Origin: Bosea vaviloviae
GTDB lineage: Bacteria; Pseudomonadota; Alphaproteobacteria; Rhizobiales; Beijerinckiaceae
Length of the DNA stretch: 64,000 nucleotides
Direction of reading: 5' to 3'
Assembly: GCF_001741865.1 (NCBI RefSeq)
Contig: NZ_CP017147.1
Coordinates: 5,199,001-5,263,000, forward strand
Below, piece after piece: positions 52,488 through 60,942 of this stretch. How positions within the stretch are numbered: the first letter of the stretch is position 1; each line of letters starts with the position of its first letter. The notes below the pieces were generated by a model. It did not search any database. It had not been told where the DNA came from and was given only the letters and a program-made list of their open reading frames with translations. A program made the translations under genes and the position numbers.

Positions 52488-53440
52488 CGGCGGCCCCGCA
52501 GCACGACATCGATGATCTGACCCGGCTGAAGCTTCGCCGCCTGCGCGCCTTCCGGCCGGGCCTCGACCAGAAAGACCAGCTTCTGCCGGGTCTCGGCCGA
52601 ATAGATCACCGGCGGCGTGAATTCCGGCTCCTGCGCGACATAGGACACGGTGGCGGACAGACCGGACGGACAGCCGCTGCACCGGATGTCGAGCTGGGTC
52701 CCGACACGGGTGCCGGCCAGCAGCGCCTCCGGCACGTAGACCATCAGCTTGATCGCCCCGTCCGGCAGAAAGGTCAGCACCGGCGCCGCCGGCCCCGCGA
52801 GTTCGCCGGGATAGCGCACAAGATCGGTGACGATCCCGGCCGCCGGCGCGACGAGCCTTCGCTGCAGCAGGCGCCATTTCGCCTGGTCGAGAGCCGCCTG
52901 CGCCTGCATCACCTGATTCTGTGCCGCCTTGATCTCCTCCTCGCGCGCCGGCAATCGGGCAACCGCAAGATTGGCAGCGCTCTGGCGTACATTTGCGGCC
53001 GCGACGTCGCGCGCCGTCTGCGCCTGGTCGAGATCGGCCTGGGTCGAAACGCCGCGGCGAAAAAGGTCCTGCCGCCGCTCCAGCGCCCGGTCGGCCTCGC
53101 GCTCCTGCGCCTTGGCGGAGGCCGCGCTCGCCTCGATCACGGCGATCTCTTCCGGCCGCCGGCCGCTGAGCAGATTGGCAAGCTGGGCCTTGGCCTGCAC
53201 CAGTCGGGCATCGCTCTCGGCGACGGCATTTTGCGCATCATCGGTCTGCAGCACCGCGACGACGGCACCGGGCGCGACGCGCTCGCCGCGCCTGACCGCG
53301 ACGCTCTCGATCCGGGCGGTATCGATCGGGCCCAGGCGAACATATTCGCCCTCGACATAGCCGGCGATGCGCGTCATCGGCGGTCCGCAGAAGGCGAATG
53401 AGGCAGCGATGCCAAAAGCACAGATGAATTCAGCGATCAT
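52484..53440 (-). CDS. HlyD-family membrane-fusion protein (YbhG-like)
   Basis: A 318-residue adaptor with an N-terminal helix (FICAFGIAASFAFCGPPMTRI), a barrel-sandwich/lipoyl region (GYVEGEYVRLGPIDTARIESVAVRRGERV), a long coiled coil (about 75-195, QNAVAESDARLVQAKAQLANLLSG and following) and a C-terminal barrel. It bridges the inner-membrane ABC pump to an outer-membrane factor, none of which is encoded next to it. Overlaps the ATPase and TetR genes by 4 bases each (ATGA). Confidence 0.88.
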   Translation of the reverse strand: MIAEFICAFGIAASFAFCGPPMTRIAGYVEGEYVRLGPIDTARIESVAVRRGERVAPGAVVAVLQTDDAQNAVAESDARLVQAKAQLANLLSGRRPEEIAVIEASAASAKAQEREADRALERRQDLFRRGVSTQADLDQAQTARDVAAANVRQSAANLAVARLPAREEEIKAAQNQVMQAQAALDQAKWRLLQRRLVAPAAGIVTDLVRYPGELAGPAAPVLTFLPDGAIKLMVYVPEALLAGTRVGTQLDIRCSGCPSGLSATVSYVAQEPEFTPPVIYSAETRQKLVFLVEARPEGAQAAKLQPGQIIDVVLRGRR

Positions 53441-54099
53441 GACTGTCCCTCCGACATGGCGGCGATGCTGGCCCGGACATTGGCGCGGATGACGCTGGCG
53501 ATCGCCTCGCTCTCGGCCTCGCCGATGTCGCTCCAGCCCATGCGCCGCATCACGGCCGGCCGGGCCAGCCGGAAATAGAGCACCTGCCCGACCATCGCGA
53601 AGACGGCGAGCTTGGTCGCCTGCGCCTCGGCCTCCAGGCCGGTCGCAACAGCCCAGAGCGTGCAGAGACGGCCATGGACCGGGCCGACCAGCCCCTCATA
53701 GAGCGTCTCGAACGCCGAGGTCGGCTCCATCATCTCGCGCACGACGAAGCGGGCGATGGTCTCGCTCTCCGGCGCGCGTGCCGCGAAGGCCGTAACCCGG
53801 CTCACGACCGCGACCAAAAGCTCCGCCGCCGCCTCCGGCGAGAGCCCTTCCAGCGGCGGCACGGTCGCGGCTGCCCCAAAGACCTGCTCCTTCATCGTCG
53901 CGACGATGGCCGCGGCGCAGGCCTGGCGCAGCCCGTCCTTGCCGCCGAAATGATAGGCGATGCCGGCGCTGTTGACTCCGGCCGCCTGCGCGATCTGGCG
54001 GATCGAGCTCGCATCAAAGCCGTGCCGCCCGAAGAGGTCGAGCCCGGCCCGCATCAACGCTTCGCGGGCGCCCTGGTCGTTGCCGGAGGCTACTTTCAT
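53437..54099 (-). CDS. TetR-family regulator (CecR-like) of the efflux operon
   Basis: A 220-residue TetR protein: MRAGLDLFGRHGFDASSIRQIAQAAGVNSAGIAYHFGGKDGLRQA is the helix-turn-helix, and the C-terminal domain resembles CecR (YbiH, DUF1956). In E. coli, cecR is cotranscribed with ybhGFSR, and this operon keeps that order (regulator, HlyD, ATPase, permease). It probably represses the operon at the palindrome 27 bp upstream of its start. Inducer unknown. Confidence 0.9.
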   Translation of the reverse strand: MKVASGNDQGAREALMRAGLDLFGRHGFDASSIRQIAQAAGVNSAGIAYHFGGKDGLRQACAAAIVATMKEQVFGAAATVPPLEGLSPEAAAELLVAVVSRVTAFAARAPESETIARFVVREMMEPTSAFETLYEGLVGPVHGRLCTLWAVATGLEAEAQATKLAVFAMVGQVLYFRLARPAVMRRMGWSDIGEAESEAIASVIRANVRASIAAMSEGQS

Positions 54100-54125
54100 C
54101 CGACATGCCTAGCACGGAAGTTCGA

Positions 54126-54147
54126 TTTAATCAATCGATTGATTAAA
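54126..54147. promoter_or_regulatory. probable TetR operator, perfect 22-bp palindrome
   Basis: TTTAATCAATC followed by its exact complement, centred on the CG at 54136-54137. It lies 27 bp upstream of the TetR start codon, in the only AT-rich part of the region, as expected for an autoregulatory operator. It may also affect the divergent MBOAT gene. Confidence 0.8.
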
Positions 54148-54262
54148 CAAGCATGCAAGCTCCGCGATTGCGGAGTACCGCCTTGGGCAAAGGCCACGCT
54201 CGACATGACTCGCGCGGGACAATGGTCTAAGGCGGCAGCCGGCCCCGGATCCGCCTTCCTCG

Positions 54263-55636
54263 ATGCTCTTCAACTCCTTCGCCTTCCTGCTCGGCTTCCT
54301 GCCGCTCGCCCTCGGCCTGCATTGGCTCGCCGAGCGCTTTGCTCCGCAGTGGCGGCTGCTCGTGCTGGCGGCGCTGTCCTTCGCCTTCTACGGCTATTGG
54401 GACTGGCGCTTCGTGCCGTTGCTGGCGCTCTCGATCGGGCTGAACTGGCTCATCGCCGAGGCGTTCCAGCAGACCAAGGCGGGCGCGCTGATCACGCTGG
54501 CGATCATCTTGAACCTCGCCGCGCTTGCGCTGTTCAAATACGTCAACTTCTTCGCCGATCTCGCTGGAATGATCCCCGGGCTCGCGACGCCGCGGCTCGA
54601 CCTCGCACTGCCGCTCGGCATCTCCTTCTTCACCTTCCACCATGTCATGTACCTGACCGATCTCCGGCGCGGCGAGGCGCCGCGCTACGATCTGGTGCGT
54701 TACGCGCTCTACATCGCCTTCTTCCCGCAGGTGCTGGCGGGGCCGTTGGTGCGCTGGCGCGAGATCATGCACCAGTTCGAGGAGCGGCCCTATCAGCGGC
54801 CGGATGCGGCCGAGCGGATTGCGCGCGGCCTGCTGCTGCTGAGCGCCGGCCTCGCCAAGAAGGTGCTGCTCGGTGACCCGCTGGCCGAATACGCCAACCC
54901 GGTCTTCGCGGCCGCCGCCCTCGGCAAGGTCGTCAGCATGGCTGAGGCCTGGCAAGCCATGCTCGCCTTCACCTTCCAGATCTATTTCGACTTTTCCGGC
55001 TACACCGACATGGCGCTCGGGCTGGCGCTGCTCTTTGGCATCGTGCTGCCGCAGAATTTCGAGGCGCCCTATCGCTCGGCGAGCATCCAGGATTTCTGGC
55101 GGCGCTGGCATATGACGCTGTCGCGCTTCCTGCGCGATTATCTCTATATCTGGCTCGGCGGCTCGCGGCATGGCCTGCCGACCCAGATCTGGGCGCTGTT
55201 TGCGACCATGGCGCTGGGCGGGCTCTGGCACGGCGCCGGGCTCACCTATGTCGCCTGGGGCATCGCGCATGGATTGGCCCTGATCGTGGCGCTGCTCTGG
55301 CGGCGCGCCGAACTGCCGATGCCCAAGCCGCTCGGCTGGCTCCTGACCTTCGTCTTCGTCATGCTGTGCTGGGTGCTCTTCCGCGCCACGAGTTTTGAGG
55401 CGGCATTGGCGATCTATAAGGGGCTGATCGGCCTGGCTCCGATGGGGACGGGCTTCAAATGGCGCGCGCTGCTGCCGGCCGCCGCCTTCGCCTTTCTCGG
55501 CCCCACGGCCTGGACGCTCGTGCACCGGCTGCCCCCGGCGCGCCGGATCGCGGTGATTGCGGCGCTCCTCTTCGTCATCGTCCTGTTCAAGATCGGCGAC
55601 GACGCCAATTACGAGTTCATCTACTTCCAGTTCTGA
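54263..55636 (+). CDS. MBOAT family membrane O-acyltransferase (AlgI-like)
   Basis: A 457-residue membrane protein with about ten to eleven helices. The two family histidines are H283 (FWRRWHMTLSRFLRDYLYI) and H323 (GGLWHG), the latter catalytic. NSFAFLLGFLPLALGLHWLA and YFDFSGYTDMALGLALLFG are typical of AlgI-like enzymes that acetylate exopolysaccharide or peptidoglycan. The usual partner (AlgJ/AlgX/DltD-like SGNH protein) is not in the window, so this is an orphan. Divergent from the TetR operon. Confidence 0.9.
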   Translation: MLFNSFAFLLGFLPLALGLHWLAERFAPQWRLLVLAALSFAFYGYWDWRFVPLLALSIGLNWLIAEAFQQTKAGALITLAIILNLAALALFKYVNFFADLAGMIPGLATPRLDLALPLGISFFTFHHVMYLTDLRRGEAPRYDLVRYALYIAFFPQVLAGPLVRWREIMHQFEERPYQRPDAAERIARGLLLLSAGLAKKVLLGDPLAEYANPVFAAAALGKVVSMAEAWQAMLAFTFQIYFDFSGYTDMALGLALLFGIVLPQNFEAPYRSASIQDFWRRWHMTLSRFLRDYLYIWLGGSRHGLPTQIWALFATMALGGLWHGAGLTYVAWGIAHGLALIVALLWRRAELPMPKPLGWLLTFVFVMLCWVLFRATSFEAALAIYKGLIGLAPMGTGFKWRALLPAAAFAFLGPTAWTLVHRLPPARRIAVIAALLFVIVLFKIGDDANYEFIYFQF

Positions 55637-55867
55637 TGCCATCGCCCCCGTCCCCGCCGCGCTGGACCGGCGAGAGAATCACGGTCCGGCTGATTCTTGG
55701 GCCATCCGCATCGCTGCAGCCGGCTCAATTCGGACGGAGGCCCTTGCCCTGGCGCAGTGATCTCGAAGAAAGGCCAAGAATCGGGGGCGAAAAACGCCCG
55801 TTTCGACGCTCTATCGCCCAGTCGAGGCAATGTGTTGACGGAAGCGGTTGAAGACGCGCGGCGGTGA
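55637..55867. other. intergenic region between the MBOAT gene and dksA
   Basis: No gene is supported in this 231 bp. It includes ATTCTTGGGCC and GGCCAAGAAT, a 20-bp inverted repeat 70 bp apart that could fold in the MBOAT 3' end. The final part leads into the dksA promoter. Confidence 0.4.
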
Positions 55868-55896
55868 TTGTTACTGCCCAAGTCCCTCGCTATAAG
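55868..55896 (+). promoter_or_regulatory. predicted dksA promoter
   Basis: TTGTTA (55868-55873), 17-bp spacer, TATAAG (55891-55896). The last lies 74 bp before the ATG. Confidence 0.6.
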
Positions 55897-55969
55897 GGCG
55901 CGAAATCGGCGGGCCTCCCACGGCAGAGTCGGTGGGTGCGCCGAGACGACCAACTCAGAGAGTGCGCCT

Positions 55970-56392
55970 ATGTCGAAGCAAATCATTCTCGAAGCGGATT
56001 ACAAACCCACCGACAGCGAGCCGTTCATGAACGAGCGGCAGCGCGAGTATTTCCGCGGAAAGCTTTTGTCCTGGAAGAACGAGATTCTGAAGGAAGCAAA
56101 GGAAACACTCGTCACTCTGCAGAGCGAAAGCGAGAACCACCCCGACATCGCCGACCGCGCTTCCTCCGAAACCGACCGCGCCATCGAGCTGCGCGCCCGC
56201 GATCGCCAGCGCAAGCTGATCGCCAAGATCGAATCCGCCATCGCCCGCATCGACGAGGGCTCCTATGGCTATTGCGAGGACACCGGCGAGCCGATCTCCC
56301 TGAAGCGCCTTGAGGCCCGGCCGATCGCAACGCTCTCGCTGGAAGCGCAGGAACGTCACGAGCGCAATGAGCGTGTGTTCCGCGACGATTGA
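55970..56392 (+). CDS. dksA: DksA-family RNA polymerase-binding protein, single-cysteine type
   Basis: A 140-residue DksA. The coiled-coil tip acids are D59 and D62 (DIADRASSE), which reach the polymerase secondary channel. The zinc finger is degenerate: only C102 of the usual four (YGYCEDTGEPISLKRLEARP, then SLEAQER where CxxC is expected), a form known from alphaproteobacteria. It should adjust transcription with ppGpp during the stringent response. ATG 55970 gives MSKQIILEADYKP; an open frame from 55868 is spurious. Confidence 0.93.
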   Translation: MSKQIILEADYKPTDSEPFMNERQREYFRGKLLSWKNEILKEAKETLVTLQSESENHPDIADRASSETDRAIELRARDRQRKLIAKIESAIARIDEGSYGYCEDTGEPISLKRLEARPIATLSLEAQERHERNERVFRDD

Positions 56393-56420
56393 GCCAAGGC
56401 CGGCTTCATAGCCATGCCGG

Positions 56421-56452
56421 AGGCCTTCCGCGACGCGCGGAGGGCCTTTTTT
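56421..56452 (+). terminator. rho-independent terminator of dksA
   Basis: A 12-bp stem (AGGCCTTCCGCG with its near-complement, one G-U pair) with a 3-base loop, then six T. It starts 28 bp after the dksA stop. Confidence 0.88.
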
Positions 56453-56465
56453 GATTCGCAGGCAA

Positions 56466-56498
56466 AAGCCCCGCGCGAGAGGCGCGGGGCTTTTTTTT
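56466..56498. terminator. second, bidirectional terminator
   Basis: AAGCCCCGCG, loop, CGCGGGGCTT, then eight T on the plus strand; the minus strand also shows T residues after the stem, so it can end flgH transcripts too. It lies between dksA and flgH. Confidence 0.85.
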
Positions 56499-56703
56499 AG
56501 GCCGCCAGCCTTGTGAGCTTGGGGAGCGTGACGGGCGGTCGGGATCAGAGCGGGATGACGAAAGGCGGGAAGCCGTCTCTCGTCTGCCGCTCTCACTTGG
56601 CGATAGAGCCGGCGGCTCGGGAGAGACCGCCGGCCGGCCAGCGCGGGAATAAGCGGGGAGCGTTCCACGCCGGCCGGAACTTCGTGAGGTCTGCGCGGTA
56701 CCT

Positions 56704-57444
56704 TTAGAAAGGCAGCAGGATATCCATGACCTGCTGGCCATAGCGCGGCTGCTGGACATCGGTGAGTTGACCGCGCCCGCCATAGGCGATCCGGGCCTGG
56801 GCGATCTTGGTCGAATCGACGGTGTTGTCCGATTCGATGTCCTCGGGCCGGATCACGCCGGCGACGATCAGCTCCCGCACCTCGAAATTGACCCGGATCT
56901 CCTGCTTGCCCTCAATCACCAGATTGCCATTGGGCAGGGTCTGCGTGACCACGGCGGCGACATTCGTCGCCAGGGTCTCGGCGCGGCGCACCGAGCCCAC
57001 GCCCTCGCTCGAAGCGGTCGAGTCGAGCTTCAGGAGTGAGCCGGCGGTGGCGCCGTTGGGCAGCTTGTTCTCATAGCCGAGGATGTTGTCCGCACCCGCA
57101 TCCTCACCGTTCTTGCGGCTGCGCTTGGTTGTGTTGTCGAGCTGGGCCTTGTCGGTGACCTTGACCTTGACCGTCACGAGATCGCCGACCATCCGTGCGC
57201 GCTGATCCTTGAAGAAGGCGCGCGAGCCGGTGCGCCAGAGCGAGTTCGGCGCGAAGGAGGCGTGCTCCACCGCCGGCATCGGCATCTGCACGGGCTTGTA
57301 GCCCTTCACCGCCGTTGGATCCTCGATCGCGGAGAGGGCCGGCGCCTGGCCGACATTGGCAAGCCGGTCGGCCGCGCCGCAGGCGCTGAGAGCGACACTG
57401 AGGGCAAGGAGCCCGGAGAGTCTGACGAGAATGCGTGTGGTCAT
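56704..57444 (-). CDS. flgH: flagellar L-ring protein FlgH
   Basis: A 246-residue lipoprotein. The lipobox LSAC puts the acylated cysteine at C22. The mature part has SLWRTGSRAFFKDQRARMVGDLVTVKV, the FlgH signature, then LVIEGKQEIRVNFEVRELIVAGVIRPEDI. It forms the outer-membrane ring of the flagellar basal body. ATG 57444 is preferred over 57459. Last gene of the flgF-flgG-flgA-flgH run (minus strand). Confidence 0.95.
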   Translation of the reverse strand: MTTRILVRLSGLLALSVALSACGAADRLANVGQAPALSAIEDPTAVKGYKPVQMPMPAVEHASFAPNSLWRTGSRAFFKDQRARMVGDLVTVKVKVTDKAQLDNTTKRSRKNGEDAGADNILGYENKLPNGATAGSLLKLDSTASSEGVGSVRRAETLATNVAAVVTQTLPNGNLVIEGKQEIRVNFEVRELIVAGVIRPEDIESDNTVDSTKIAQARIAYGGRGQLTDVQQPRYGQQVMDILLPF

Positions 57445-57468
57445 GATCAGGGTCCGCAACTGTCTGGA

Positions 57469-58527
57469 TCAGGGGGCGCTGGCGACGCGGCCGACGGCGG
57501 AGCTCTGGACGGAAACCCGCCCGGGCCCGCTGACCGTGCCTTGCAGCACGCGCTTGGATTGGGGATTGGTAACGGTGACGACATCGCCCATCGCGCCGGC
57601 CTCGCCGGCCTTGCCGCGCATCGAGATGAGCAGGCCGGGCGCCGCATAGACGATGGTCACGAGATCGCCCTTCCCGACGATCTCCTCGCGCTGGACGTCG
57701 CCGACGCGCAGCGGCATGCCGACATTGAGCGCACGCCGCGCCACCTTGTCGATGGCTGCCTTCACGTCGCCGATGAGTTCGGTCGCCTGCCCGTCATGCG
57801 GACGGCGCTCGACCACGACGTCAGTCGCGCTCAGCGTTTCTCCCCTGGCGATGCTGCGGCGAGGCACCACGACCTCGACGGTATCGACCATCTGACCGGT
57901 GATGCGGATGGGCTTCAGGCGCATCGCCGCGCTGCCCGGCACGATCAGCCTGGCCTGCACCCGGCGCGAGCGGACGTCATAGCCGAGATCGAGCACCGTC
58001 ACGTCGCCGGTCAATTCGGGCTCGATCGCGATCGCCGGCGCGCCACCGTCGATCGCAAGCGCCAGCGCCCGGGCATCGACCCCGAAACGCTCCTGGAGGC
58101 CGGTCTTTACCGCCGCCTCGAGATCGGACGCCATCAGGCGGCGCGCAGCGCGGGTCACGATCACCTGCGCGAAGCCATGGCTCTCGATGTCGCCGGCATC
58201 CCGAATGATGCCGGCGGCGCGCGCGGCCTCCATGATGCGGCTGACCTGGATCGTACCGGTCTCGCCGAGCGCGGGCGCCCTGAAGCCCGGGGTCGCGGCG
58301 GCCTCGCTCGGCAATCCCGAGAGCAGATCGCCGAAGCTGACGAGCTCGCTCGTGAGCGTGAGCTCGGGACGCAGGAAGGGCTTGCGCACCGGCGTCGGAG
58401 CCGGCTGCTGTGGCGGCGGCGTGACGATAGCTGCCACGGCCCCGGCGCGAGTTGCTGGATGAGGCTGGGCGGCGAACGCCGTACCAGCCAGCGCGACGGT
58501 AGCGAGGAGGGTCGATAAGCGGATCAT
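57469..58527 (-). CDS. flgA: flagellar P-ring assembly chaperone FlgA
   Basis: A 352-residue periplasmic protein with signal peptide MIRLSTLLATVALAGTAFA. SAF-type domain in the C-half: VPRRSIARGETLSATDVVVERR and RALNVGMPLRVGDVQREEIVGKGDLVTIVY. The N-terminal region is longer than in enteric FlgA (219 residues), as is usual in alphaproteobacteria. It helps FlgI assemble the P-ring, though flgI itself is not in the window. ATG 58527 has GAGG 9 bp upstream; 58536 is an alternative. Confidence 0.93.
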   Translation of the reverse strand: MIRLSTLLATVALAGTAFAAQPHPATRAGAVAAIVTPPPQQPAPTPVRKPFLRPELTLTSELVSFGDLLSGLPSEAAATPGFRAPALGETGTIQVSRIMEAARAAGIIRDAGDIESHGFAQVIVTRAARRLMASDLEAAVKTGLQERFGVDARALALAIDGGAPAIAIEPELTGDVTVLDLGYDVRSRRVQARLIVPGSAAMRLKPIRITGQMVDTVEVVVPRRSIARGETLSATDVVVERRPHDGQATELIGDVKAAIDKVARRALNVGMPLRVGDVQREEIVGKGDLVTIVYAAPGLLISMRGKAGEAGAMGDVVTVTNPQSKRVLQGTVSGPGRVSVQSSAVGRVASAP

Positions 58528-58544
58528 GGCGCGCATCCTCAGCC

Positions 58545-59336
58545 CTAACCGCGGAACATCGACGTCGTCGCCGACATCATCTGGTCGGCGGCGGTGATGA
58601 CCTTGGAGTTCATCTCATAGGCGCGCTGAGCCGCGATCAGCGTGGTGAGCTCGGTCACGGCCTGGACGTTGCCTTCTTCGAGATAGTTCTGCTGCAGCGA
58701 GCCAAAGCCCTCGCCGCCGCCGACACCATCGATCGCCGGGCCCGAGGCTGCCGTCTCGACGAACAGGTTGTCGCCGATCGATTCGAGCCCGACCTTGTTG
58801 ACGAAGCGGGTGAGCTGAAGCTGGCCCAGCGTCTGCGGCGCAGTCTGGCCGGGAAGCTGGACCTCGACCGTGCCCTGCGCATTGATGCTGACGCTGGTCG
58901 CGTTGTTGGGAACCGTGATGCCGGGCTCGACCGTATAGCCGTCCCGGGTCACGAGCTGGCCCTGGGCGTCGAGATCGAAGGAGCCGTCACGCGAATAGGT
59001 CGTGCGGCCATCGGGCATGCGGATCTTGAAGAGGCCCTCGCCCCTGATGGCGACGTCGTACTGCTTCTCGGTCGAGGACAGGTTGCCCTGGCTCATGATA
59101 CGCCCGGTCGATGTCGTCTTCACGCCGGAACCGATGAAGGTGCCGGCCGGGACCATCGTGTTCTGGTCGGAGGTGGCCGAGCCCGCGCGCCGGAAGTTCT
59201 CATAGAGAAGATCCTGGAAATGCACGGTCTGGCGCTTGTAGCCGGTGGTGCGCACGTTGGCGATGTTGTTGGAGATGACCTGGACGTTGAGTTCCTGGGC
59301 CATCATGCCGGTGGCGGCTGTCTGCAGGGCGCGCAT
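58545..59336 (-). CDS. flgG: flagellar distal rod protein FlgG
   Basis: A 263-residue rod protein. N-terminal helix MRALQTAATGMMAQELNVQV and the SNNIANVRTTGYKRQ motif pair with the C-terminal NVQAVTELTTLIAAQRAYEMNSKVI. It forms the distal rod. The gene is 17 bp before flgA and 20 bp after flgF. Confidence 0.96.
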   Translation of the reverse strand: MRALQTAATGMMAQELNVQVISNNIANVRTTGYKRQTVHFQDLLYENFRRAGSATSDQNTMVPAGTFIGSGVKTTSTGRIMSQGNLSSTEKQYDVAIRGEGLFKIRMPDGRTTYSRDGSFDLDAQGQLVTRDGYTVEPGITVPNNATSVSINAQGTVEVQLPGQTAPQTLGQLQLTRFVNKVGLESIGDNLFVETAASGPAIDGVGGGEGFGSLQQNYLEEGNVQAVTELTTLIAAQRAYEMNSKVITAADQMMSATTSMFRG

Positions 59337-59356
59337 GGCTTTGCTCCTTCCCCGGG

Positions 59357-60100
59357 TCAGGCTTGCTGATCGGCCAGGCGGGAAATCGCCTTGGTGCGCA
59401 GTTCGTCGGTTTTGGTCATCATGTTGGCGATGCCCTGATAGGAGCGCTGGACCTCCATCAGGCGGGTCATCTCGATGATGGCCTTCACATTCGAGCCCTC
59501 GATCGCGCCGGGCTCGAGCCTGGCCTGCGGCCCGGCCGGCAGCGGCGGCGTGGCCGAGGCGAACAGGTTGTTGCCGTCGCTGCTCAGCGCACGGGGATTG
59601 TTGAAGCGGACCTGCCTGAGCTTGCCGCGGACGCCTTGATCGCTGGAGACGGTACCGTCGACGGCGATGCTGAAATTGGTCTCGGTGTTGCTGAAGCGGA
59701 TCGGCCCGCCCTCGCCCAGCACCTGCTGCCCGCCTTTGGTCACGAGCTCGCCCTGCTGGTTCAGGCTCAGCGAACCTGCGCGGGTGTAGCGCTGGCCGTT
59801 CGGCGTCTGGACCACGAGGTAGTTATCCTCGCGCAACGCGACATCGAGTGGGTTGCCGGTGCGCTCCAGCGCGCCCTGCGACAGGTCGATAGGCGTGCCC
59901 TTGTCGATGACATAGGAGAGCCGCCGGTCGCCGCTCGGAAAGGTCTCGGCACTGGCGACAGGCATGATGAATTCATTGAAGCGCGCCGAGCGCGACTTGA
60001 AGCCGTTCGTGCTGGTATTCGCCAGGTTGTTGGCGATGACATCCAGCTCGCGCGCCAAAGCCATTTGACGCGATAGGCCGACGAGAAGCGCGTTCTCCAC
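59357..60100 (-). CDS. flgF: flagellar basal-body rod protein FlgF
   Basis: A 247-residue rod protein: ALLVGLSRQMALARELDVIANNLANTSTNGFK at the N-terminus and VKAIIEMTRLMEVQRSYQGI at the C-terminus. The start is GTG 60100: GGGAG is 8 bp upstream and the resulting length matches the family. The open frame extends to 60208 but adds unrelated residues. First gene of the flg run. The upstream AT-rich region (60185-60235) contains the inverted repeat ATCAA-CATA-TTGAT. Confidence 0.93.
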   Translation of the reverse strand: MENALLVGLSRQMALARELDVIANNLANTSTNGFKSRSARFNEFIMPVASAETFPSGDRRLSYVIDKGTPIDLSQGALERTGNPLDVALREDNYLVVQTPNGQRYTRAGSLSLNQQGELVTKGGQQVLGEGGPIRFSNTETNFSIAVDGTVSSDQGVRGKLRQVRFNNPRALSSDGNNLFASATPPLPAGPQARLEPGAIEGSNVKAIIEMTRLMEVQRSYQGIANMMTKTDELRTKAISRLADQQA

Positions 60101-60200
60101 GGCATGGTCTCCCGAATTGTCCCGCGATCGCTTCGACGCTCCCCAGCGCAGCCATCGCAGCACCACAGCCGCAAGCGCTGTGCCAACATAGTTAAAATCA

Positions 60201-60214
60201 ATCAACATATTGAT
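60201..60214. promoter_or_regulatory. AT-rich inverted repeat upstream of flgF
   Basis: ATCAACATATTGAT is a 5-bp-arm inverted repeat within a 45-bp AT-rich block (60190-60235) between the divergent flgF and fliL genes. It is a candidate regulator site or promoter; no specific factor can be named. Confidence 0.35.
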
Positions 60215-60304
60215 TTATAACATATATTTTTGCTCTCTACGGGACTACGCAGCCCGGCAAATTCGGGACTTCGGGCAGAAATGACCCGGCAAGATTTGCC
60301 GTCC

Positions 60305-60320
60305 TTAACGACGCGTTAAC
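60305..60320 (+). promoter_or_regulatory. candidate CtrA-binding site upstream of fliL
   Basis: TTAACGACGCGTTAAC matches the full CtrA consensus TTAA-N7-TTAAC exactly. It lies 73 bp upstream of the fliL ATG. In Caulobacter and relatives CtrA activates early flagellar genes, including fliLM, so the placement fits well. Confidence 0.7.
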
Positions 60321-60392
60321 CGTGATTGATCAGGGTAATGTCAGGGAGCAGGGCATCGATGCCGCGCGCGCCCAGCCCGAGGCGGTGCTGCG

Positions 60393-60899
60393 ATGTCGAA
60401 GAAGACCGGAAAGACCGACGGAGAGGATGCCGAGGGCGGCGAAGCGTCCAAGCCCGGCAAGAAGAAGCTGATCATGATCGGCGGCGCGCTGCTGCTCGCC
60501 GGGCTCGGCGGCGGCTGGTTCTTCTTCCTGAAGCAGCCCTCCCCGGAGCAGATCGCAGCGGCCGAGCATGCGAAGGCCGCCAAGAAGCCGGCGAGCTTCG
60601 TCGAGATGCGGGACATGATGATCGGCATCTCGCCGGGCGGCCAGCAGGACCGCCAGCCGATCATCAAGGTCAAGGTCGTGCTCGAGATCGCTGACGCCAA
60701 GGTCTCCGAGGAGATCAAGCCGCTGCTGCCGCGTGTAGAGGATGCCTTCCAGGTGTTCATGCGCGAATTGCGTCCGGCCGATCTGGAAGGCTCGGCCGGC
60801 ATGTATCGCCTCAAGGAAGAATTGCTGCGCCGCGTCAACGTCACGGTCTATCCGGCCAAGATCGACGCGGTGCTGTTCAAGGAATTGCTGGTGCAGTGA
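60393..60899 (+). CDS. fliL: flagellar basal-body-associated protein FliL
   Basis: A 168-residue single-pass inner-membrane protein: cytoplasmic basic N-terminus (1-22), helix LIMIGGALLLAGLGGGWFFF (about 26-45) and a periplasmic stomatin-like domain (KVKVVLEIADAKVSEEIKPLLP, ELLRRVNVTVYPAKIDAVLFKELLVQ). It stabilises the stator around the motor. fliM begins 43 bp later. ATG 60393. Confidence 0.94.
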   Translation: MSKKTGKTDGEDAEGGEASKPGKKKLIMIGGALLLAGLGGGWFFFLKQPSPEQIAAAEHAKAAKKPASFVEMRDMMIGISPGGQQDRQPIIKVKVVLEIADAKVSEEIKPLLPRVEDAFQVFMRELRPADLEGSAGMYRLKEELLRRVNVTVYPAKIDAVLFKELLVQ

Positions 60900-60942
60900 G
60901 CCCTCCGGGCTTCCGCGCACCAGCCGGGATGACGACGAAGAC

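Noticed and set aside
54227..55642. 471-codon minus-strand frame antisense to the MBOAT gene
   Set aside because: Very Arg/Glu/Gln-rich with no domain; the plus strand has the conserved membrane enzyme.
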